This document shows positions 1-10,859 of a DNA stretch of 64,000 bases, piece after piece. This DNA is from Thinopyrum elongatum (taxonomy: Eukaryota > Streptophyta > Magnoliopsida > Poales > Poaceae), in contig CM022302.1 in the NCBI GenBank assembly GCA_011799875.1, positions 524,100,228 to 524,164,227 of the forward strand, written 5' to 3'. The notes beneath the pieces are model-generated. The model did not search any database. It was not told where the DNA came from and was given only the letters and a program-made list of their open reading frames with translations. How positions within the stretch are numbered: position 1 is the first letter of the stretch; every line of letters begins with the position of its first letter. Made by a program: the position numbers and the translations under genes.

Positions 1-2003
1 TGCTGCCTTTGCTCATCCCCTCGGGCCTCATGCGCTAACTCGAGGATGGCGCCGATGGATCGGCCAACTCCGTCCTGGCCGACGGCAAGGGCGAATGCTG
101 GTTTCCGAGGTGAGGTAGTCTTATGTCCACTAACTCCAGCCTTCCTTTTCTTTTCTGTTACCTCTCTCTCCCTTTTTTGATGAGCACGACAATGATGTTA
201 GGTGGCTGTCCCAGTCAATGAAGTGGTATGGAGCAGCAAACCATGGACGATTTGGAGGCTGCTTGGGCATGAAGCAGTGAAACATGGTGATTTACTTCTA
301 TTAGTCTAGATCTTCTTCTAAATAAGTTGTTTACAGAATATACTTGAAGATTGCAGCAGGCACAAAATGCTTGGCATACTAAAATCACTATGCCTCGTTT
401 CTACTATCAAACTCAGTGTATATTTAGATGCATTTGCACAATGAAAGATCCATGAGGTTGTAGGGTTTTTTTGTAGATTTTTTTGCAGATATTTGTTGGG
501 TGCAAATATATAATTCGAATCATAATTGATTGTCTCTTGATGTCGCTAATTTTGTATGAGCTATAGGTGACCATCATCATGTTCTTTCTATTTTTTATAG
601 GCAATATTTTCTTTCTAATATTTAGTTTTCTTCCAAGATTAATGATGTTTTCATTGTTTTGTCAGATAACAATTTTCGCTGACCTTTGTTGCAGCTCCTC
701 TGCCATGCTTTTTGCTCCGAAGAGGAGCAGCAGGTAAGGAGCGCAACGCTTCGTGCATCATGCCAGAACAGGCAACCACGGGTGAGCGATGGTTGATCTG
801 ATGCCAAGGTGGTCCGTGGTCCATTACCCTCTATGCTGAAAATTGCTTCTCTCAGGCATCTCTGTGCTTCTGACAGCCACCAGAGGAACATGTGGCAACT
901 AAATTATGCTCGATTATCTACTCATTTTTATTCCTGACATTTAGCTCTTGTCCTTTATCAGTTCTTTTACAAGGAGGGACATAATATATCTCTGAACTAA
1001 AATACACCCAAGTTCCTATACCTGCTACCACATAATATATAGTGTTGCCTTGTATTGTAATGGTTTTGTTGTCACACTTGTGTAAGTACAGTGGGCAGGA
1101 TGAATGACCTTAAGCAAACCACTTCCTGCAAACTAAACTGAGGCTTGCCATATTTAGTAATCATGCATATACATGTACATCAGTTTCTATCAAACATACC
1201 TGTGCTCCTGTAGCATATCTTCCGGTTTCTGAATTTAAATGTCCTTTGTCTTGTGTACCAGGTGGTTAACTGAGATTTTGTTTGCTTATTTTATTGATTT
1301 TTTTTTAGCAATGACGACATACATGGTTTATGATGTTATTGGTGGTCTGAAGCTTTTATAGAAGCATTTGAGCGTTCTCGAGCTTAGGAGTTAGGAATTC
1401 AAGGAGCTGTAATAAAAAAATTCTGATCTGCTGCTGAAGAATGATCCTTAATTTCATTAGCTATCCTGATTTCTTTTCGACGGTAGGTCTGGAGCTTGCA
1501 TCGACTTTTATTTGTATTTGCTATTATCTTTGGAGATCCGATTTCAATAAATGCACTGAGTTTAGAGCACAAAATTTTCTGAACGTTTATATCATTCTTT
1601 TCATCTGAGCCAGGGTTGCGGACGATGGCAGGAGCGAGCAGTGGCAAGTGTTTTCTCATTTCCAATCTGTTTAATGTTCAGTTCATAGGAACATCCTGGA
1701 CCACCTTCGGAAAAACCACAGCCTTCACTACCCCAGCAAAGCATGGGTAGGTTCCTGACCTTTAAAACACATGATGAAACAAAGTATTGTAGATACAAAA
1801 TATTGCCATGTTGAACTCCAGAGATACAAAATATGCTACATGCTTCTCCGAGAATTATGTAAATTTGTCATGTCATTGAAAACTACATAGTGTTCCACCA
1901 TTGATTGTTAACTTCAGTCCAGCTTTTTGTTCCACAAGTGTTTCTTCCAATATTGGATAGTTTTGTGACATCTGACACGTATTCTTTTACTGTATTGTGA
2001 CAG
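1..2003. other. Non-coding stretch, upstream of kinase relic
   Basis: No ORF here has convincing coding character. Positions 40-110 look exon-like: GC-rich and followed by a GTGAGG donor-like site at about 111. They could be a first-exon remnant of the degraded kinase gene downstream, but no conserved motif supports this. The rest is AT-rich and intron-like. Confidence 0.4.
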
Positions 2004-2460
2004 ATGTGCCATAGAAATGGTGTCATCCATCAGGACCTTAAACTGGAGAACTTACACGCAAATAAGAAGAAGAGTTCTCCTCTAAAGGCAATTGATTTTG
2101 GGCTATCTGTGTTCTTCAGGACTGGTATTCTCTGTAATATACCTTTGCACCTTATAATCTAGATCTGCTAAAATAAGCGATGTAGATCTTCCCATTTTTT
2201 CCTCTGATTTGTTTAGTAATTTCAAGCCTCTGAAGGCAAATGTGGAAAATCTTGTTAAATTATGTAATATATACATTTCCTACTGCATTTTGCTTGATTT
2301 TCCATCCCTATATAATGGAGTTAACTTAATTGATACAGTTTATTCAGAATATATGTAAGACATTTTTGCCCCAGAACTTTAGGCTTATTCATCATCTATG
2401 ATTGCTTTGCTGAAACTGTAGGCAAACCATACTACATGGCCCGAGAGGATCACCTTACAA
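2004..2460 (+). pseudogene. Calcium-dependent protein kinase (CDPK) pseudogene fragment
   Basis: Positions 2004-2124 follow a clean acceptor (TTGTGACAG) and precede a GT donor. They translate to [17 protein letters not shown] and, after [23 protein letters not shown]. This is kinase subdomains VIb-VII in the characteristic CDPK form. CDPKs are Ser/Thr kinases activated by calcium through C-terminal EF hands. A second exon-like piece near 2413-2456 reads VGKPYYMARED, which matches the CDPK activation segment VGSPYYMAPE. Decay is visible. The catalytic HRD is HQD, KPEN is KLEN, and the APE glutamate context is lost. No EF-hand exon or N-lobe exon with the GxGxxG loop was found. Family assignment is strong; it is a relic and not a functional gene. 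Confidence 0.75.
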
Positions 2461-4330
2461 ATTGCTTTGATGTTGTGCAGAAACTGAACAGATATACAAG
2501 AGCATGAGCTCTTTGTCAGGGGCTACTTTTACTTGTGTGGCCTCTGGCTGAGGAGTCCTTTAGGTACTACTTCCTTGCTGATTTCAACCAAGAACAAAAC
2601 TCCATTCGTTTCTATCAGTAGGGTATCACGTTTAATCTACATATCTTTTTATTCAGTGTATTTGCAGACCAGTTGCGAGTTATTACCTAGGAAAATAAAC
2701 ATTTTTCTATCTCAAATTTGCATATCAATACCCTTGCCTAATTTAAGATTGATTTTCTTATGAAGATGAAGATTTGTGCTGTTGTAACGTTCTTCAGTTT
2801 CTGGTGTTTTAGATGTCAGTTCATGGTTGAGATAGTTCTGGTGTGTTGTCTGGCTGAAAAAATTGTAAATTTTGTTTTCTGTTATTGCTGCAGATTCTTT
2901 GCGCCTGCTCCGTTGTTCAGCTACTGTGGAACGATGAGCCATCTGGCTGGGCTCATCGCCACCTCACATGTTATCGCCGTTGTACCCACCTCACTCCCTT
3001 CCGCCTCGAGGCAAGGGTATGTACCTTACTTAATTTACCTAGCAAATATAGTGTTATCTGTAATTATGAGAATGGTAACACCAACATACCTGGTCTTGTG
3101 GATAATTACTACTATTATCCAGTGCTCCATAGCCACAACTGTAGAATACACCGAACTGGCCAAAAGTGCTCCATAGCCACAACTGTAGAACACACCGGAC
3201 TGACCAAAAGATGCCTACAACCAATAACTACAGATATGCTCTCCTGGACCATGGTTTGCTGTTTCACCAGTGTTACCTGAGCCAAAAATTCAAAAACATT
3301 GTCACCTCTTTTCTGAATCAGAAGATGGCTGACTGTCCGATACTGCCAAAAAAGCATAGCCCAAAAAGCATGAATGAATGATGGATCTGAAACTGTACTT
3401 CATTGCTGATGTACATAGCACAAAAATCATAGATGCTTAGGCTATCGAGATTTGGCACACAATACATATCTAACGCAGATAGTTACATAAAAAGTTACAT
3501 GGCAATCAAAACTTTACGCAAGTCTATGAAGAACATCATTGAATCATTTTCCTTTAATTAATTTTAAAACATACCTGTGCTCTTGCAGCAGTCTTACTCC
3601 TTTGACGCTTCAACAACAGTTCACCGATTAGTTTACCAGCCGGCGGCAGCATCAGTGATCCGCTGCACGGCAGCATGCAGCACGAGCGGAGAAGGCAGTG
3701 AGAGAAGGAGAAGCACCAACAGCCAACACCCGGCACCTGGAGTGGAGGCCTGGAGGGCCCTCACTGCAGAGGGCGGCAAGAGTTGGCAAAACCGGCGACC
3801 AGCGGTTGGCAGCAGTGAGAAGTGAGTGAAAGACTGGTGGTCTGGTCTATTTGGGGGAAAGGAGGAGAACAGACAAGGTTTGGTTTGGGAAAGGAGGAGA
3901 TTTTTTTTTTTGAGAACTGGGAAAGGATGAAGTGAGACGAGCGTGCGTGAGAGTTAGTCGATGTATATGGGTCGGATGTATTTGGGCTGGGCCAAATGCT
4001 TATAGTACACAGGGGTCGCGGCACCCTTTTGGTCACGTATGCATGCAAGTTGATCAACTATCTAATAAAACAAACTTCTTTCAGGGTTAGGTGTTCTGTT
4101 TGCTATTCATTAATGCTCTGGTTTATTTGTTGTTACATGTACAAGCAATGCTTACTGCTTCTCACTGATCATAGACGATAAATAGTCTTTTCTGTTTTCA
4201 CTAGTACACACAATCTAATTAACCATCCAATTAACTGAGCTGTGTTTTTGGATTCAGTAGGTCTTTTGTTTGTTTATGTTGTCCTCTATTTGCTGTTCCA
4301 AACCCTTACCATGATCTCCTTATCTATTCA
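2461..4330. other. Non-coding stretch between relics
   Basis: This is mostly AT-rich DNA without recognisable coding motifs. It contains the 44-bp tandem duplication at 3121-3208. A short GC-rich exon-like segment (3590-3830) has open frames on both strands but no domain I recognise. Confidence 0.4.
3121..3208. repeat. 44-bp tandem duplication
   Basis: Two adjacent copies (3121-3164 and 3165-3208) both begin AGTGCTCCATAGCCACAACT and differ at only a few positions. The duplication is local and recent, with no known function. Confidence 0.85.
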
Positions 4331-4334
4331 TCAC

Positions 4335-5077
4335 AGCCGAACCACTGTGTCGCAAGCACAATAGGTCATTCGAGTATCTTCATCGCCCACGCAAAGCAAG
4401 CTCAATCCGAAAGTTCAAAGGCAAGAAAATCCATCTAAAGCCTGGAAAGTACATTCTCTGTGATAAGGGCTACATTACTCTTCTCATTCCAACAACTCTC
4501 GCAACAACTGCTAAACGATATAACTTATACAATTTAACATAGGTGAGCCTTGCATCCACTACTTAGATGAGTTTAGTCGCCACATTGTGTGGGGCAACAC
4601 AGTTAAGCTCTACAACCATAATGTTCGTAGACTACGAAAGATCATCTGCAGCACCACAACGCCTGATCGCTACTATGTGTGCCACATGACAGAGACATTT
4701 GCAACAGACGGCAAAAGAATGATAATCCTTTGCAATTGCTCTGTCCTATTTCATACAATAGCATGGTATAAAATGATATAGTAACTAACCTTTACTGTTA
4801 TTTTCAGTACTTTAGCATTCCCTTTTCTACGGGTTCCCTTTTCCCACACATGGATGCTGACCGTGGTGAACTACCAATCACTACTGGAGACGAAACTACC
4901 GCTATCACAGCCCGCTTTATCAAGGGTGTTGACAAAAGGGCCACCATCACTAAAGGCTAGAGCGACTTCTTCCGTCAGGCACACATGAACAAAGGGTAAG
5001 CATATGCTTTTGGCTTCAAATGCACTTCCAAGGGACCGCGCCTGATCGTCTACTCAATATAAACAAGTTGCAAGAGC
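4335..5077 (+). pseudogene. B3-like DNA-binding domain pseudogene
   Basis: Several open pieces on the plus strand read as parts of one decayed gene. One piece at about 4590-4725 ends TETFATDGKRM. After an intron-like gap, 4806-5077 reads FSTGSLFPHMDADRGELP, then RATITKG-stop-SDFF, then QAHMNKG-stop-AYAFGF and KGPRLIVYS. The spacing resembles a plant B3 domain: a GW..F...H.L..GD..AF core and a terminal hydrophobic strand. Two in-frame stops fall where the family expects Trp (TAG at 4958-4960) and Asp (TAA at 4997-4999). Upstream 4335-4540 may be another exon (KGKKIHLKPGKYILCDKGY). The family call is by motif pattern only. A related plant-specific domain is possible, but the decay is certain. 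Confidence 0.45.
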
Positions 5078-5337
5078 CCCTGTTATACAACTTAATATTA
5101 GTATAAATGCCTACCAAGATTTCTGTGTTTATCATCCTTTTGAATCTTATGTAATCCCCTAAGACCATCTTGTGCGTTATTTGCTGCTTAGACTGTTATG
5201 TGGTATGCTTTTGAAACAACCATGATAAAAGAAATATATGCTCACTCTTTCAATATCTGGCTTACACTCGGCCTTTGCGCCATTGACGCAACGGGTCATC
5301 TAGTTCTCTATAAAGAAGAAAAGAAAAGGAAGCATCA

Positions 5338-5667
5338 TGTCACGCCCTCCTCCCCTGCTGCCACAACAGTGGAGAAGGCGGACACTGAGGCACCGCTGGT
5401 GCGACGACCTGAGGAGAACAAAAGGGGCCACAACCAGTGAGGGAAGACTAGTCTCTGTGTAGGTGTGTGTATATGGCATGTGGGGCACTAGGCCACCGAG
5501 AGAGATATAAGCGGGTGTGCGGCCAGAGGCCAGGTAGCGATTGTAATCCAATATTCTGAACTCCTTCTCGATCTTCTTCCCCAGCTCTCATCCCCTTTCT
5601 TCTCCCTCAAGTTCTTCCTCCCTCTCGATCCCCTCTTCCTCTTGTTCGATCCGCGAGGGTCGTTACA
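5338..5667. mobile_element. Solo LTR of an LTR retrotransposon (330 bp)
   Basis: The segment starts TGTCACGCCC and ends CGTTACA, so it has the TGT...ACA ends of an LTR. It is flanked by a perfect 5-bp direct repeat CATCA (5333-5337 and 5668-5672), the usual target duplication of LTR retrotransposons. A TATA-like GAGATATAAG lies near 5502, followed by a pyrimidine-rich downstream part. There is no internal domain, primer-binding site or second LTR, so this is what remains after LTR-LTR recombination. The TGTCACGCCC start is common in grass Ty3/gypsy elements, but the superfamily cannot be settled from the LTR alone. Confidence 0.8.
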
Positions 5668-5672
5668 CATCA

Positions 5673-6697
5673 CCTGAATTCGATTTGCGGACTACACCAC
5701 CGATGGTCTCCGGCCCTCCTGCCGCCGCCGCCGCTCGTCCCGTCCGCGAGGAGCTCGTCGAGCGAGCGAGCTAGCGGGCGCGCAAGACCAGGTGACGGCG
5801 GAGCAGTGGGGGCGGCGGCGCGGGGTGGCTGCTGGAATGGAAATCGCGCTTGCGGTTCCGTCGCAGAGATGGAGGAACGCAGGGGGAGAGAATGGGATTG
5901 GAGGAATGAAGGGCGGCGCATTAACTCCCTCCGGCTGGCTTCTCGACAATTTTCGGTTTTGAATTTCGAATCACGCACGCACGCGCCAAGAGACTGTTCC
6001 GGAAACTCCAATCTGCACAAATATATACTGTACGTTTCCCATTTTTTCAAACGAAAAGAAATTTCGACCAAATTTAGATATGTAAATTGTTCGAGTATTT
6101 TGTGTAATTCATGGGAAAAAAGGGTGAGTCGCGCCTCATGTCTAAATAAACACATTCAGTCCAATTTTTTTTTTCTTTTGGAGCAACTAAGTTTCTCATT
6201 TTTTTTCTCAGAACAAATTCTTCCTTTTTAAAATTGACAAATTTCATAAGCACATCCAAGACATGAATGCACAATTTTCGCAGGGCTCGAGGAGCAGGTT
6301 GCGTGTATTATTAAAACGAACAATTTACTGATACACTGAAAATTATTAAAAGGAAGGGACAAGATGAGCTGACCGAAAACTATGTGAAGAAGAAACTTGT
6401 ATATTTTGGAATAACGTACACAAATATGTCGGCGCATCAGTCCGGATTATCAAGAAGCGCGGTATATTATGTATCTTTGCAAGAAAATCTTTGTAGCTTC
6501 ATCCGGGGCCGGATTTTTATTATGTTTTTTTCGAGAGTACGGTATATAATCATCCGGGGCCGGACCTTTGTAGCACGGTATATTATTGTTTTTTTCGAGA
6601 GTACTAGCATGTCATTGTGAATTCGCCAATTTGTCAATATAATCATCAATACTCTGGCTCACCTTCGGTTACTGAGAAAGGCAAACGACTATTGGTC
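5673..6697. other. Non-coding stretch; GC-rich then AT-rich
   Basis: 5690-5930 is GC-rich with CCG/GCC triplets and open frames on both strands, like a 5' gene end, but no domain is recognisable. The rest is AT-rich. At 6458-6606 a module containing ATCCGGGGCCGGA and a later CGAGAGTAC occurs twice in tandem (first ATCCGG at 6501, second at 6552). Confidence 0.4.
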
Positions 6698-6880
6698 CCA
6701 TGTGTTGATGATCACTTCTTTTGCAGGGATAGTCCACACATGCTTCATTGCATCCCAAACTGCACTAGCTGGAGGGCATATAACCACGGCATGAAAAGAA
6801 TCTTCCTCCATGCACCCACATCTTTGGCATTGCTTCACCACAACCAAATGTCCTTTGAAATGCGTTCAGACACCACCTTG
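6698..6880 (-). pseudogene. LINE reverse-transcriptase C-terminal zinc-knuckle fragment
   Basis: On the minus strand the frame reads KQCQRCGCMEEDSFHAVVIC and then PPASAVWDAMKHVW. This is the CxxCG...E...HA...CP.A..VW pattern of the zinc-binding domain at the end of plant L1-type (LINE) ORF2 proteins and related RT-like host sequences. Upstream coding sequence is out of frame or interrupted by stops, and no RT catalytic YxDD motif is present. It is a dead fragment lying just outside the Mutator-like element at 6995. Confidence 0.65.
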
Positions 6881-6994
6881 GTTCTGCATGTGTTCGTATA
6901 CCGCAAGGTGGTCTGTAATTAGTGGTAGCGAATACAATGGTTACCACACACTGCCATTGGCCTGTAAATGGTTTGTATCATCCAGGCAGAATTG

Positions 6995-7190
6995 GAGTAA
7001 AATGCATCAACCATCCCTGAACTTGCTGGCAAGGTCCAAAACAGTCCCTAAACTCTGAAACTGATCTAATACGGTCCCTAAAGTTGAGAATACGAAGGCA
7101 ATATGGCCCCTGAACTCGCTCGAGCAGTCCTGTGTTACGTACGCGCGTACTGCTCGCGTACGCCGCGTCAGCCACATCAGCCATGTCAGC
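6995..7190 (+). repeat. Left terminal inverted repeat of the Mutator-like element
   Basis: Begins GAGTAAAATGCATCA and matches the reverse complement of 9232-9427 with substitutions and small indels. It includes the shared inner block GTACTGCTCGCGTA. The outer flank is GGCAGAATTG. Confidence 0.85.
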
Positions 7191-8071
7191 GTAGAGGGCC
7201 CACGGTCAGAAAATCCGGTCGTCTCCTAGTCAAAATCCCCAAACGAAGCCTCAATCCCTAGTTTCCCTAATCGCATCGAGCGGCGCCAGCCAGAAGGATA
7301 GTTCCGTCGATGGCGACGGCGGCGGCCTCGGTGCCAATCCACCTCCCATCGCGCCTCCCCCTCCCGTCGTCGGTGGCCACCAAGTCGCGCCTCCCCCACC
7401 TGTCGCCGCCGGTGGCTCGAGCCGCAGCTTGCTGTGGCGACGGTTTTTGCAGGAGGTGTGGCGATGGGGAGAGCCCTGTCTCGCGCGGACGCCGTCCATG
7501 GATGTGCAGGAGGCGCACTACCTTGGGCACTACCGTAGCGCCGCGGCCCGCGGTCCCCGCCGCCACCCCGAGGTATTCCCGCCGTCGCCCCGACCTGCCC
7601 GTCGCCGCTGCGTCGCCCCTTCGGGCCGTAGCGCCGGCTCGCGGTCCACTCCGCCGTCACCGCGCGTCGATCTCCCGTGGTATGCGCCGCGCCGTCTCCC
7701 TTTGCGCGGGAACACCACCTTCCGCGCCGGTCTTCGTCACGCTGTCGGGTTCCTCGCCTACTTCGAGCATCGCCGCCGCACTCCTAACCTAGCCGTCGCC
7801 GCCACCGTCAGGCCGCTGCCGCCGCTCTTCTTCGACCGCCGCCGCAGCTACCCCAGTAGCCGCCACCGCCGCCCGTCAACCTCCTTCGTCCTCGTCCAGC
7901 ACCAGCCCGTCGCCAGCATCGCCGTCATCTACCCCGACCACTTCGTCTACTCCGACAACCGCGGGCAACATTGGCCCCGCACCGATTGGCGCCACAACCA
8001 TCGTCGAGTTCTTCTCTGCTGGCCCCTCCGACTTCTCCGACATGGCGTACAGCTCGTGCAGGTCCCTCGTC

Positions 8072-8283
8072 TGCGCATGCCCGATGCTGGCAACACCGGT
8101 GCGTGCCTTCGTCCACGACGTGTCCCTGGGCCTGGCAAGCCTGGTGCGGCGCTTCGTCAACTTCTTCTTCGTCCGTCTACGCGTGCCCGGTGCTGGCAAC
8201 ACCGATGCGTGCCTTCGTCCACGACGTATCCCCGGGCTTGGCATACCCGGCGCGACGCCTCGTCAACACCGTCTTCTCTCCGG
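8072..8283. repeat. 106-bp tandem duplication inside the Mutator-like element
   Basis: Two copies, offset by 106 bp, share TGCTGGCAACACC and GTGCCTTCGTCCACGACGT. Because 106 is not divisible by three, the two copies are read in different frames by any ORF spanning them. This argues against a real protein here. Confidence 0.8.
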
Positions 8284-8619
8284 CGCACCCCTACTTCGAC
8301 ACCACTGCGCCCATGCTAACTCGGCGCCTCCTTGCGCCTGCGGCTCCACGGCGACTTCCTCGATACCGGCTACCCCGACTCGACATCGACCACGGCATTC
8401 TTCGCACGGCTACCTCGACCACGGCTACACCACCCACGCTCTCGGCTACCTCGACAACGACACAAAGGGCTACCGCCTTGCTTGAGTAACCTCGTCGGTT
8501 TCCACTCCAGCCACGACTTCCGCGATGCGTCGACCGTTACGACTATAGGGGGGTGTCCGTCGGCTTGCCTTCGGATTCTTCTCCAGTCTCACCGTCTGCG
8601 TCGCTACCGTTGTGACTGC

Positions 8620-8784
8620 GGGGGGATGTTGAGTATATTGATTATTAGAAAAGACGAGATAGACTAGGATTTGTTCTGGCTTGTCTTGTACTCCAAGTTG
8701 ATCATTGTACTCCTATATATATATGCCCATGAGGCTCAAGCAATACAACGAACTATTCCATCAATCCCTCCCTCCCTTCTAACA
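8620..8784 (+). mobile_element. Copia-type 3' end: polypurine tract plus short LTR
   Basis: A polypurine tract GGGGGGA (8620-8626) immediately precedes TGTTGAGTATATTG. The segment ends TTCTAACA at 8784, giving a 158-bp LTR with TG...CA ends. A TATA-rich CTATATATATATGCCC lies in the middle and GCAATACAACGAA near the end, like short-LTR grass copia elements. No 5' LTR or pol domain was seen, so only the 3' end was captured. It may belong with the GC-rich DNA to its left. Confidence 0.65.
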
Positions 8785-9231
8785 GTTATGTCAGCTATGT
8801 AATGTTGCCTCTGTTGGCTGTTATGTAATGTCAGGTATGCACTAGTACTTATTGTGAACTACCTTGTGTATGCCAACTATCCTTGTGTTGGGAAACTGGA
8901 ACTTGCTATCTGGTACTGTATATGTTTGTGAAATATCCTTGTCAGCTATATTGTGAACTATCCTTGTCTCGCATTGGAAGTGAAATGTGCTATATTATTG
9001 AAAATATGCAATTTGGCAGACTGTGCATGTACATGTACAGTGAGACGCCGTATTGGGGCACGCATCAGCGCCGCAGAGCACCGCCGGCAGATGCGGCGGC
9101 GAGCTGCTTCCTTCCTCCGTCCCCTGGGCCGCCGCGCGCCGTCCAAGGTTGAGTGTTTTGGTTCTGACGAGAGGAACAGAGGAGGGCGGATGAGTGAAAC
9201 ACCAAGGACTCGCAGCAGTTGCCCGCGAACT

Positions 9232-9427
9232 AGTGTGTACGCTGACGTGGACGTCGCAGCATACGCGAGCAGTACGTGCATCCGTAGCCCAGGACTGGTT
9301 GCACAAGTTTCAGGACCGTACTGGCATCGTATTTGTAAGTTTACGGATCATATTGGATCAATTTAAGAGTTTAGGGACCGTTTTGGTCCTTGCCAACGAG
9401 TTCAGGGACGGCTGATGCATTTTACTC
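9232..9427 (-). repeat. Right terminal inverted repeat of the Mutator-like element
   Basis: Ends TGATGCATTTTACTC, the reverse complement of the left end. It is followed by the target duplication GGCAGAATTG (9428-9437). Confidence 0.85.
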
Positions 9428-9437
9428 GGCAGAATTG

Positions 9438-9892
9438 TTTTGCGTTTGGTCCTCTGCTTTTTCTACCGTTGAATGAATTACTGACGAGGATATAGCCGAA
9501 GTTCCCGTTTTGAAATGAAGTTTATATGCACTTCCGGTTATTGGTAGATTACACGTAGCATCTACTCCCGTTTTTGAAATGAAGATAGCAGTTGCTAGAT
9601 TACACTTGGCGTCTATTCCCCTGTTCAGCAATTGCTAAGTTATTATCCTATCTATAATTATATATAAACTGAGGACACATGGAAGCCAAAGTTATTGCTT
9701 ATATTCTCATGTACGTGGTTTTTCAGGTTTCAGTTTCCACCACTTTTCTTTCTACAGGGAGATTTGCTTCATTTATTCTAGCAGAAACTGCATAGAAGCA
9801 GCACGTTCCTGATATCAGATCACTGGTACGCGGCGGGTCCGAGGCGCAGGTGCATGCATGTTTGGTTATTTACAGGGTAGGGGTGTACGTAC
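9438..9892. other. Non-coding stretch, presumed intron 1 side of the P450 relic
   Basis: AT-rich. Two short direct repeats around CCCGTTTTGAAATGAAG and CCCGTTTTTGAAATGAAG lie at about 9500-9580. On the minus strand this would be intronic sequence after the P450 donor site. No second exon is visible. Confidence 0.5.
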
Positions 9893-10812
9893 TTTAAGTA
9901 GAGCTTTGATGTTGAGGTCTGTGACGCCGTCCTCCCCGGCACGGGCATCGCCACGACAGGCGATCAGCCGGTCGACAAGGTCCGGGCGGCGTCCGTGCTG
10001 CCTGTCACTGTCAGCCACGGCCGCCACATGTTCGGACAGGCAGCCGGCTCCAGACTCTGTCGAGCCTCGCCGACAGCCGGCGCATCCTCCGGCCGAGCCC
10101 CTGCAGGTCCATCCACGCCACGGCCGGCAGGAAGTCGCCGAGGTTCACCAGCCCGGCCGTGGTCATCAGCTCCACCACCATCTCCTTGAACTCCCTGGCC
10201 TCCTCGCCGCCGGCCTCGTCAAGCACCCGCCGGCCCACCACCGCCTGCCCGATGATGTTTGCCATCGCGCAGAACAGGAACTCCGGCGCCTCCACTGCCC
10301 CGCCCCGCCGGCTCATGGCGCGGACCATGCGGCCGACCTCCTCGCGGCGCGCGCTGGCCCAGTCGGCGAGCGCCTGGGGGCCGAGCAGGCCGAGGCTGCA
10401 CTCCCGGCGCAGGCGGCGCCACCTGGGGCCGTAGGGCGCGAACACGAGGTCCTGGGCGCCGTACGCCAGCACCGTGGGCGCCGCGTCGTCGGCGGGCCGG
10501 TCGAGGAAGCTGCCGCCGTGGTCCCTGAGGAAGAGGCGCGCCGCGTCCGGCGTGGAGGCCACCACGACGCCCTGCCTGCCGAGGGGTCAGGTGCATGATC
10601 GGCCCGTGCAGCCTCGCCAGAACCGCGAGCGCCCGGCCCAGCAGCGGCAGCGCGCCGACCACCGGGTTGCCCCGCGGGCCGGGAGGCAGCGGCAGCGTAG
10701 ATGCACGCTTGGTCCGGAGGATGGTCTGCGTGAGGTAGTGGAGGACAACGTACATGATCGCTAAGACTACGAGCTCTTGAATGGTGATGGTAGTAGAACT
10801 GCCCGACTCCAT
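9893..10812 (-). pseudogene. Flavonoid 3',5'-hydroxylase (CYP75A) pseudogene, exon 1 only
   Basis: F3'5'H is an ER-anchored, NADPH-dependent P450 that hydroxylates the flavonoid B ring. The minus-strand ATG at 10812 opens MESGSSTT, then a hydrophobic anchor, then the proline hinge LPLPPGPRGNPVVGALPLLG. Next come the helix C motif APYGPRWRRLRREC and the segment EFKEMVVELMTTAGLVNLGD, then AWMDLQGL, which fits CYP75A better than CYP75B. The exon ends at DLNIKALLK before a GTACGT donor (9892). Two frameshifts break it: near 10590 (after MHL) and near 10030 (WSRL, then SEHVAAVAD in another frame). The I-helix, ExxR and heme-binding FxxGxRxCxG parts (about 200 residues) are absent. The Mutator-like element lies about 460 bp downstream. 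The region has none of the read-error signs seen further right. Confidence 0.8.
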
Positions 10813-10850
10813 AGTCGTCGATCTCGTGTCGTGCAGAGAAGAAGTGAAGG

Positions 10851-10858
10851 CTTTTATA
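10851..10858 (-). promoter_or_regulatory. TATA box of the P450 relic
   Basis: The minus strand reads CCTATAAAAGCC, about 40 bp upstream of the ATG at 10812. This is a good plant TATA box and implies a short 5' leader. It indicates that the gene's own promoter is still attached to the broken exon. Confidence 0.6.
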
Positions 10859-10859
10859 G

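Larger units (their letters stand above)
6995..9427. mobile_element. Mutator-like (MULE/Pack-MULE type) element, 2433 bp
   Basis: Both ends start GAGTAAAATGCATCA (the right end in reverse complement) and remain alignable for about 195 bp, giving long terminal inverted repeats. A perfect 10-bp direct repeat GGCAGAATTG flanks the element (6985-6994 and 9428-9437). Long TIRs with an 8-11-bp target duplication are diagnostic of Mutator-like elements. No MURA transposase is present. The interior is a GC-rich segment (7260-8560) followed by a copia-type LTR, so the element is non-autonomous and carries foreign DNA. A 296-codon ORF at 7429-8319 crosses an out-of-frame internal duplication and is probably not coding. 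Confidence 0.85.

Noticed and set aside
7429..8319. 296-codon ORF as a gene
   Set aside because: It lies in GC-rich transposon cargo, overlaps equally long frames on both strands, spans a 106-bp out-of-frame duplication and has no domain.
10219..10598. Plus-strand ORFs over the P450 exon
   Set aside because: They are antisense shadows caused by high GC at third positions. The P450 motifs are all on the minus strand.
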